Assembly: GCA_028023455.1 (NCBI GenBank)
Contig: JAQFVV010012396.1
Span: 23,282,292 to 23,346,291 of the forward strand
Source of the DNA: Epiperipatus broadwayi
Taxonomy: Eukaryota > Onychophora > Udeonychophora > Euonychophora > Peripatidae
Length of the DNA stretch: 64,000 nucleotides
Reading direction: 5' to 3'
Translations under genes and position numbers: made by a program
The notes under the pieces: generated by a model
Databases searched by the model: none
The model's input: only the letters and a program-made list of their open reading frames with translations
Told to the model about the DNA's origin: nothing
In this document: positions 55,657 to 64,000 of the stretch, piece by piece
How positions within the stretch are numbered: position 1 is the first letter of the stretch
Layout: each line of letters begins with the position of its first letter

Positions 55657-55896
55657 CAGTGTTCAGCTTATATTAAGATAGCAATTCCTGGTTTTGCATG
55701 AAATACATATATTGGGAAGCACTGATTGTATATATGTATGGGAGATTATGATCTAGCCCAACTAATGAGTGCTGGTTCTAATGAAATATTTATATTGGGT
55801 ATCATCTATTTTTTGCATGTATGTGGCTATGTGTGTCAGTTGTTTGAGATGGAATAGAGGATGAATATAAACTGAAAAATCCTAAGTTCAAATTTT
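55456..55896. repeat. Fold-back element
   Basis: The left end aaatttgaacttaggatttt and the right end aaaatcctaagttcaaattt are inverted. Inner matching blocks are caactgacacacatgatcac, catgcaaaaaagatagatga and agatcataatctcccatata, with counterparts in inverted order on the right arm. The arms are about 130 and 170 bp around a (TA)n core (55,586-55,654). The cagcactcattagttgggct part belongs to the same core module as the 14.7, 26, 31 and 61 kb repeats. Confidence 0.8.
55586..55654. repeat. (TA)n microsatellite in fold-back core
   Basis: About 34 TA units, on the loop side of the left arm. Confidence 0.95.
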
Positions 55897-56109
55897 TTTA
55901 TTTACTTATATAAAAATCACCCATTACATTAAATGAATAGGCTACAACAAATAATAGTAAAATTGAAAATAATGAAAAAAAAAGTAAATCTAAGTAAATC
56001 CACAAAACACAACAATGATGTTGAATGCTTTAAATCTTATACTTATGATTACTATTTATGTTAGTAGCACATTTGTAACTTTTTTATTTTAGCTAATGAC
56101 TTGCATCAA

Positions 56110-56700
56110 TTTAGTACTGAAATTTCATTTTGACTTTTTTTATCATAAGCCTAAATTAGCTTTCATATTCTACTTTTATATGACACACAGTCAAAATTAT
56201 TACAGGATATGCAAATAGAAGAATACTTTAAAAAAGTAATAACATTTTCACACCTACAAATTTAAAAAAAAAGTGCTGAAATAAATAAATTGCTTCATTT
56301 TACTAAGTCTTAGTTTTGTTTTGATTTTTATCATAATTTTATTTTGAATTATTTTTAATGGTATCATTAATCAGCTTTGAAATTTTATTTTTATGCCACA
56401 TAACTAAAATTACTACAGTATAGACAACTAGGAGAATACTTTAAAAAAATTACATGCAAGATTTTTATCATTAAAAAGTAAAAAAAAGATTGGTAATTTG
56501 AATTAATATAATTTAAGTGACCATTATTTTGCAAATACTCTTTTTTAAATTTTTATAATGGAATTTTGTTGAAATTTTTCCATGTCAAATATTAATCAGC
56601 TTTCAAATTTTATTTTTATGGCACATAGCTAAAAGTATTATAAAATATGCATTTACAAGAGAACTTTTAGAGACAAAACATGTACAATACAGCAGTTTTT
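56110..56700. repeat. Three-copy ~215-225-bp tandem repeat
   Basis: Aligned on agctttcatatt (56,158), agctttgaaatt (56,373) and agctttcaaatt (56,598), giving periods of 215 and 225 bp. Each copy continues with ttatttttatg-cacata-ctaaaa-ta-taca and gaatactttaaaaaa-like strings. The copies are well diverged, so the array is old. Confidence 0.65.
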
Positions 56701-57840
56701 ACAAATAGAGTTAGAATGAGATAAGTGATCTAAATTGATAACTAAGATTTATGCCATTGAGATAGCTGGTAGTGTAAAGATCTTTGTACACATTTGTGTT
56801 TGTTGTATACATTATAGTTGAGTAAGAAAAAGAATATGTTGTATTAGTCAATTACTCTAGAAGTCTTTGATTTAACTGTTTTCACTGTATGGTAAAAAAT
56901 AGAAAGTAAATATTAAGAATGTTACTTATATATATATAATATTTTATTTCTTATTAGGTTTATAAAAACAAGCTAAGTAAAATATATTTGTACCTGGATA
57001 TGGTCCATGGTTCATAGATTAATGAACTATAATCTATTTTATTAATTTCCAATAGTTTGGAGATTACAATTTGTTCAGTTTACTTTTTTAATAAAAAGTG
57101 AACATGTGAATAAATTTATTTATTTGTTTGTTTTTTCCACAAAGTAATCTTACATACATTTATATAATTTTTTTTTGTACTTTAGCAAAGGAATGTTATG
57201 CTTTGTCATTCGCTCTTGTCATATTATCATTTGATTTACTTAAATTGCAAAGGTGATGGAGAGATGTAGTTCACTCAAAGTGCACACATTCTTTTAACCC
57301 AATTGCTTTTTTGACTTTAGAAAGTAAGCCAAAACTAATAATTTAAAGTTAGAATATGAGGTGATACCCCAAAATAACAAATTCTTTTTTGGTTTGCACA
57401 CTTGTTGTAGTATATACTTCTGTTGTTACGTACTTATCCTTCTGCATCAATCTATTAATTTAAAACACAATTTAACTACATGAGATATATTTCATGTCAA
57501 AATCTTTTTGTACATGCTTAAGTAAGAAATTTGCAGACAAATCTATAGCAATAAAAATTAATATTTGTGAGACTCTAAATAATTTTTTTCTATATATCCA
57601 TTAATAAAGTCAACTGTATTTAATATTCTTTGACATTATAACAGTGTTATTAATAGGCACAGAATCTCACTGACATTGTTTTTCTGATTTAGAAATGGAA
57701 ATGAACAGGCAGATTTATATAATTATAGCTACATTCAAATAATAATTTACATGCTTAAAAAACTATCAAATACTGGTTTTCATTGACAGAATTAAAGAAT
57801 ATAATAAAATATCTTCAGCTTTATTTATACTTTTTTGATT
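56700..57840. other. AT-rich non-coding stretch
   Basis: No recognisable feature. Confidence 0.45.
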
Positions 57841-57848
57841 AGTTAGAT

Positions 57849-59338
57849 CAAGAGTTCCCAAACTTTTTTCAGCTGCAGACCTCTTTACCAAAATCTTTTA
57901 AAACCATCAACCCCCCTAGTCATTTACTTTACTTACTCTAATTAATACATTTGTATAGTACTCATTATTAAATATTTCACTAGATATCAAACTTTTCATT
58001 TTAATCAATTGTAAAGAATGATTGAAAAAGATAACAGGACTATAGAATATGGTACTATCATGTGCAACATTTAATATCAAAACCTGTACTAATGAAAATT
58101 AAAGCAAAAAAATATGTGCAGAGGTTTTTTTAATTTTTGACATTTATGAAAAAAACTTTTTTTTGCAAATGATTATACAAACAGTTTTCTACATCATGAC
58201 TCTTTTCATCAATATGTATTTGAACTGTGGTATTGCTCAAAGGATTTTTTTATAACATCTTGTGCAAGTTTGTGAAGTACAGTGTTCAATCCCTTCAAAA
58301 TGGTCAGTAGAATCAGTTTCTTCCCTATGATGTGTAGCTTACTAGACTTTATAATGAGTAGGGATATGTTGTACAATGCTCTTAATCCATCATCATTTTG
58401 CTTCAATGATGAAACAAACATATTACCTATTGTAGTTCTCTTCAGAATTTTATCTTTAAGTGATTGAAAGTATGACAAATCTTTTTTTTTTATCATGGTA
58501 AATTCTGTTCAAGTGATCTACAAGTTTTCTTGGTTTCATAGCATTGTTGCTAAAGACATTTTCACATATGAGGCACATTGGTCAATGTTTGTTTGCTAAT
58601 GGTGGGACAAATCATACATTCAAATAGTCCAAACTGAACCATCAGCATATCTTTTTTGATTCAATCATATTATTATCATAACAAATAAAAACTTTTATTA
58701 ACAAACAATTTTGATAGCCCTTGTGATAAAAAATCCCAATAAATTATGCACTTACTTGAAACAAGATTTTGTTCCAAACTCAAATAAATAAACTGTGACC
58801 TCTGATTTTCTTTTTTGTAATACTGCTCCTCAATAAATAATTATATTCACATTCCAAATCACAAATAAGTATGTCCCATCATACAAACCAATTTATAGTG
58901 TTTTATGAAAGAATGACCATACAAGACTTATTGATTCTGCTAATATCGAATATTGTCTCATCCCACTACAAGCAAGTGTGGACATGCAATGGTTTTTCAT
59001 GACTGCACTTGCTTCGATTCATTCAATAAGACAATGCACAGACATATTTGTGCTACATGTATTTTTAGGCATTCTTTTATGTGACACTTTTAGTAACACA
59101 TTTTACCTTTTTGCTCACAAGTTTGATATGTAATGTGTTTTTATCAAATAAGTGGTTTTTTTTAATTATTTAATACTTATTGGAATCCTAAATATTTTGA
59201 TGTAACAAACAAATAGCAGTAGTAACAGGGTCTATTTTTGCTGTCATCGACACCCAAATTCTTTTATTGAAACTATCAATCCCTAGAAAGTTCATATTGA
59301 CCCCAGGGGTTCGATATCGACCACTTTGGGAATTCTTG
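57849..59338 (-). mobile_element. Second hAT transposon, internally deleted
   Basis: Terminal inverted repeats: caagagttcccaaact at 57,849, and caagaattcccaaagt read on the minus strand from 59,338 (14 of 16). The flanking 8-mers are agttagat (57,841-57,848) and agttatat (59,339-59,346), a target-site duplication with one mismatch. The TTCCCAAACTTTTT-type terminus is typical of many animal hAT elements. At 1,490 bp it retains only the N-terminal part of a transposase gene; the catalytic RNase H-like and dimerisation regions are missing, so it is a deletion derivative. Confidence 0.8.
58090..58640 (-). pseudogene. BED-finger hAT transposase fragment (ZBED5/FAM200-like)
   Basis: Minus strand. 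A BED-type zinc finger lies at 58,495-58,575: CLICENVF...KPRKLVDH...H, that is C-x2-C-x16-H-x5-H. A frame shift at the T-run 58,482-58,491 leads to the 95-codon frame 58,496-58,209: YFQSLKDKI, then ALYNISLLIIKSSKLHIIGKKLIL, resembling 'ASY.vs..IAK..KPHTIGE.LILP' of ZBED5/FAM200-type hAT proteins, then VLHKLAQDVIKKS. Further on, DVENCLYNHLQ resembles the following 'DIE..L...L..S.F' block, after which the sequence ends in the left terminus. The finger binds DNA in the intact family. Domain calls are by eye. Confidence 0.7.
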
Positions 59339-59344
59339 AGTTAT

Positions 59345-61375
59345 ATATTTTAAATAATCCATATCTTAAATAAATGTATATATTACTTTATATATGCTTT
59401 AAATCACTCATTTATATAAAACTTTAAATATATATATATATCATTTAATATAAAACTTTAAATATATATATATATCCTTTAATAGTCCTCCAAAAAAAAA
59501 ACATCTGGAATAAATAAACAATACACCCAATGTTTAATAATTGCAAAGTAATAAAGCAATTAGTGTTTTTATATTTTTTAATTACTTTCTGTCTAAAAAT
59601 AGTTAAATGTCAATTATTGACCAAAAAAATAATCTGGGTAGGTTATGGATTGACTACTTACAAAGAAAATTTTAATACCGTTTGTTTTTTCATCCAGCTT
59701 AGACTTGAACATAGGTTGCAGTTATATAAGCAATGTACATAGGGGAGTAATTTTATGTAATTATAAAAATATTGCGTATATATATATATATTTGTGTGTT
59801 ACGTGTTAAAAATATAAAATTGTCTTCTCTTAATAGTTATTGTTTCTGAGTGAGGTGATATTAAAAAGATATATGTTTGCCACAGTATCTAAAAAAAAAC
59901 AGCTTTATATATATATACAAACTATTTTAAAATACTTTTGAATATAAAAATAAAGTGAATTACATTTTTTATGATAATTCTGATCCATTTAAGTATAAAG
60001 ACTTTTTAGATGAATCTTTACATATGCTTTTTCTTTTTCATTCCTGTGTAAACATTAAACGCAATTCAATTTCATCTTATATCACTTTGGTAAAAAAGAA
60101 ATAGTAAACTACAATTCAGTTTTTGATCTCTTTTATCTTAACAGAAGTATTTTTTTTTCTCTATGCTGCTAATATATTTTCTAAACATTCATCTTTATTG
60201 CCTTACTTTTTTAATTATTCATAGAGAATAACATTTTTTATATATATTAGCTCTTCTTTCCTTTTATAAGTTATACAATACAAATATATAGGTCATATTT
60301 AGTTTTACTTCAATTTCTTAGATGACTGCCATTATCCTTCTTTTCAATAGCTCATAAGCTTTTTCTGAAGATACTATCATAAAACGATGATAACTACATC
60401 TTTATGATTAGCAAATATAGATACATCTTCAAAGAAAAAGAATGCTGTCTTGTATGTGTTTGTCTTTCTCAGTAGCACTGCTGGAAAACAAATGTTGACC
60501 CCTACGACCTGCTTGTACTGCATTAATATTGCTGTCTAAGAAAGTATTTCAAAAGTGACTGATAGCTCTCTTCTCTTCATCTTGAACAGCCTAGGCTTAG
60601 CTATTTTAACCATTTAAAGAATAAAAACTGTTAAAGTTTGTTGAAAGCTTTACCAACCACCTGATCAATATTTTACCCATTGCAGTTGATATCTCACTTT
60701 TTTTAAAAAAAAAAAGTCTAAAATCATAGGATTTATTTTTAAAGTATTATGAATTTAAAAAAAAAAATTGGAAATCAATTTTTAACATTTATATAAAAAG
60801 TAATCATTATAATTTAATAGAGTTTAGAAATTTATTTGATAAATCTTAGAGACACATACACAATGAATAACGACTTTATAATAGAATGCATTTAATTTAA
60901 AAAATAATAATAAACTTTTTTTAAAAAAAAGAACAAACTTTTTTTTTACGCATGTATAAGTGTATGTATATTTATATATGTATATTTTTATACATTTAGA
61001 TAAAAATCGATCTGGCGACCAATTGTGAAAAAATTTCAGGTTCTAATCAGTCTTGAATTAAATTTCAGATAGCCAGATAATAGCGAATCCAAGTAACTAT
61101 CTAATATTTGTTCGTTAAGGTGTATGTCATATTTTTTATTTACATAATGAAGCAAGGTTGGAAAACTCTTTAACTGTTTATATTCTAGTAATTGGTAAAT
61201 CTGATAGGTAACGGTTGTCCAGCTATCGGCGAGGACTTTTTTTGCAGTGGGCTATTTAAAAAAAAACACCTTTTTTATTTTTTGCCATTATAAAAATTAT
61301 AAGAGTTAAATTTAATTTGAAGTGTATTATTTCAAGTTGGTTATAATTGAACCTATTACCATTGTTAACTAAAAA
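59345..61375. other. AT-rich non-coding stretch
   Basis: A ~33-bp direct duplication (ataaaactttaaatatatat twice) lies near 59,416-59,475. An island of balanced composition at 60,330-60,660 has no family that I recognise. No gene is called. Confidence 0.4.
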
Positions 61376-61380
61376 AATAG

Positions 61381-61470
61381 TTAGAAATTATCTCTAGCCC
61401 AGATATAAACATTAAACCTCAGTTAAAGATTAATATATCTGATTTTATAATTTTAAACATACACACACAT
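61381..61470. repeat. Repeat module 'B', second copy
   Basis: Matches 14,981-15,060 (ctctagcccagatataaac and gattaatatatctga). Confidence 0.6.
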
Positions 61471-61542
61471 GGAATTATTCACCTTTCTCTTTCCCATGTG
61501 TAATATCTTCGTAGATATATTAAACAACCTTCATACTTCCGC

Positions 61543-61716
61543 ATTCTTTTTAAATTCATATAAATAAAGATACAATAAAAGACAAATGATCCCCAAGATG
61601 CATTTTGTGCTAAACCAGCACTCATCAGTTGGCCCAGGTCACTATCCCCCATATATATCTTTATTGGGGTCATTTGTCTTCTATTGCATCTTTATTTATA
61701 TGAATTTAAAAAGAAT
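61543..61716. repeat. Repeat module 'A', complete hairpin
   Basis: The left arm attctttttaaattcatata, aataaagatacaataaaaga and caaatgatcccc is answered by the right arm ggggtcatttgtcttctatt, gcatctttatttatatgaat and ttaaaaagaat. The loop holds the core gtgctaaaccagcactcatc. The minus-strand open frame across it (61,673-61,479) is incidental. Confidence 0.8.
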
Positions 61717-61987
61717 GGAGAAATATGGGGGGTGTTTAATATATCTATAGAGACAAATTTTATGTTATCTCAGTTAATTACCAACATTCAAAATATAGTA
61801 TTAGGACTACAGAATCCATAATTGTATCGTTTATTATTGAAAATAGTTTTTAGTGAATTTACAATAAACATATGCTTACAATATTCATGGGGAAAAAATA
61901 AGATTGTTATATAAAATATAAAAGTTATTTCTTTCTATTTTAAAGTTGTAATTATAAATTTATTTAATGCACATTAATTACGTACGT

Positions 61988-62152
61988 AATATTTACTAAG
62001 GCAATAAACCTCAAGAATGTGCGCTTGAAAATGCGAAGATAAGGACCTGTACAGGTCTTTCAAAGCATAAGCTTGTGATTAAAACCTGTAGAGGTTCCTA
62101 CCTTTGCATTTTCAAGTTCACATTCTTGAAGTTTATTGCCTTAGTAAATATT
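61988..62152. repeat. Repeat module 'C', complete palindrome
   Basis: A 165-bp palindrome. aatatttactaaggcaataa ... tgcgcttgaaaatgcgaaga ... ggacctgtacagg is mirrored by cctgtagaggttcctacctt ... tgcattttcaagttcaca ... ttattgccttagtaaatatt. One arm recurs at 15,594. It is MITE-like, with no coding. Confidence 0.8.
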
Positions 62153-62159
62153 TCTTTCT

Positions 62160-63700
62160 ATTTTATAAATATAACTTGGCAGATTTTATTTTTATATATT
62201 AATTATGATTATCTCAAAAGATGTTTTCTGACAAGTCATACTTGGAATAATATTTATCTGTGACCATCCATGTGTAATTAATACTATTATAATAACTTTT
62301 TATTTGATTTGAGTAAAAGATATTTTTTAAAAATAACTAATTCCTAATCAGTTTATGTAAAGTAAAATCTAGATGAAATATCAGTAAAATAGTACTATCA
62401 TATACATATGGATCAACCTGATGATATATGTTTTATATCTGTTGCCTATAACAATATTTTAATATACCTAAGCTCCAATATGGATATGTGACTTGAAAGT
62501 GTTTGCACAATATTAAAATAGATAATCTTTCTTTTTTATAGGTAATAGTGGAATTTTCAAATTGTCTAAATGTTAAAGTCATAAACTAATCATCCAAGAA
62601 TAGAAAAAAACTAAAATCTTAACACCATCAAGGAATAAAAATGAGAAAAACTAAACAGAAACAATTGCTTTCCACATCTTTCAGAATATTTCTTTTGAAC
62701 TACTAGAGATGATAAATGACATTACAAAATGATCTGTTGTTGTTTATGTAAAAGTTTTTGGTTTTAATTTTTATGTTGTAATTGGTATATTTACATTATC
62801 AATAATTAATTGGTAGATGTCTTTATAGACATCAAACTTTGTATAATCTTTACAACAGTAGAATGTATTTAAGAAAATAAATAAAGTTTGAATTTTTCTA
62901 GACATTTAATAATTAATTCTGATATATAATTACAAGTTTTTACTTCAATTTTTGTAAAGCTATGTCACATTTGAGCATGAGACGTCACTGGTTGAGCTTT
63001 GATTCAGATTAGTTGAAATCTTAAAGTTCATTTCAATTAAATCACTTATTAAATATTATATTTTGTTTTTAATATATAAATTGTTTGATATTGCTTTAAT
63101 AGATGGTCCAAAAACAGTTTTTTAAATGTATGGATTATAAAATTTTCAAAAAACTCTCTACTGGTCATAATATATTATATTATTTTTTTAAAAAATGATT
63201 TTTGCCTAAACTATAACATTATTTAACAGTTCTTTAAAAATACATAAATATCATATATTATACTGTGCATATTATATTTATCTGCTTTTGAAGTAAACAT
63301 AAACAATTATATAATTAATTGCCCAGAGGAGTGAGATTTTTGTCACTAAAGTAAAAAGCTAATTCACACAGGATTTTCTTATAATTATGAATAATAAGCA
63401 ATAAAATTCATTTTCTTGCTAAAAATATAAACTATCATGTTATAATATTTGAGTTTGTGCAGCAATCTGCTCTGAATTTATAAAAATGTTCAAAGCATAT
63501 CTGGGAGCACTTTGGCTTTATGTAATACAAAATTTCCAATTAATATTATAATTTATTATTTGAAATTTTATTTTTTATTGCACATATTTGTTATAAGAGA
63601 AGTAAAAATAATTATCAGTTATCATTACTTATTACAAGAAACATATTTTTACAATTCAACTCAAATATATTCACTAATAATGTATATATTTTTTTAAAGC
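62160..63700. other. AT-rich non-coding stretch
   Basis: No recognisable gene or repeat. Confidence 0.45.
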
Positions 63701-63708
63701 ATTATATA

Positions 63709-63818
63709 TTTTTTTTTCTCATATGTCATAGCATTGTCCAGGAGGTGAACCCTTAACTGTCTGCAACCAACTACTTGCTTGCAAGTGGCTGCGATAACCT
63801 CTCGGCTAACAACGCTTG
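63709..63818 (-). repeat. tRNA-derived SINE, third copy
   Basis: On the minus strand: head caagcgttgttagccgagag, A-box-like ttagccgagaggttatcgc, B-box-like gggttcacctcctgg, then caatgctatgacatat and an A tail (the T run at the left edge). The same consensus as at 22.1 and 34.3 kb. No clear target-site duplication is seen. Confidence 0.75.
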
Positions 63819-64000
63819 ACAAAATATTTATTTTAATTCTTAAATACTCATTGACTTCAAGTTTGGTTGAAAAGGTAACTAATTAATAACTATAAATTAA
63901 TTAATAGCACTGAGTTTGATTTTACCAAAACACAGACAGAATGATATTTCTGAAAAAATTATGCAGTGCCAGTATGCTTATATAATATTTAAATGAGTGA

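Overview
The window looks like AT-rich, gene-poor intergenic or intronic DNA from a large animal genome. No host exon, rRNA, functional tRNA or CRISPR could be supported. Every coding stretch that I can recognise is a decayed transposable element: hAT, Penelope, RTE-clade LINE, L1/Tx1-like LINE, or a piggyBac-like non-coding relic. With the short tRNA-derived SINEs and fold-back repeats, this mix suggests a lophotrochozoan, most plausibly a cephalopod such as an octopus. That assignment is an inference from the repeat types and was not tested by any search.

Layout, 0-26 kb: a fold-back repeat at 1.4-1.7 kb; a minus-strand Penelope-like relic with RT and GIY-YIG remnants at 2.0-4.7 kb, flanked by inverted arms; an unclassified interspersed repeat at 7.5-9.7 kb and a possible relative at 11.1-13.5 kb; a cluster of short modules at 14.6-15.7 kb; a head-to-head array of a ~400-bp unit at 16.1-17.7 kb; a ~400-bp homopyrimidine tract at 17.9-18.3 kb; a tRNA-SINE at 22.1 kb; a long-armed fold-back at 22.4-23.0 kb; and the 3' end of an L1/Tx1-type LINE at 24.3-25.3 kb.

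Layout, 26-40 kb: a fold-back element with a 12-bp flanking duplication at 26.2-26.6 kb; then a complete but dead hAT transposon at 30,498-34,921, with terminal inverted repeats and a perfect 8-bp target-site duplication, itself hit by fold-back elements and by a SINE that has its own 14-bp duplication; then another copy of the 7.5-kb repeat at 35.8-39.5 kb, carrying a cluster of partly palindromic TCAC...GTGAT motifs and an inserted TTAA-flanked piggyBac-like element.

Layout, 40-64 kb: an orphan RTE 3' end; a minus-strand RTE LINE at 41.0-48.0 kb whose endonuclease is split by ~4.15 kb of foreign DNA bordered by microsatellites; a second RTE copy at 48.9-51.2 kb with a broken catalytic box; a fold-back at 55.5-55.9 kb; a ~215-bp tandem repeat at 56 kb; a second hAT element (BED-finger, ZBED5/FAM200-like) at 57,849-59,338 with TIRs and an 8-bp duplication; another module cluster at 61.4-62.2 kb; and a terminal SINE. 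The elements do not form a pathway. What the window records is the order of nested insertions. Coordinates of repeat edges were found by eye and are approximate unless a target-site duplication fixes them.
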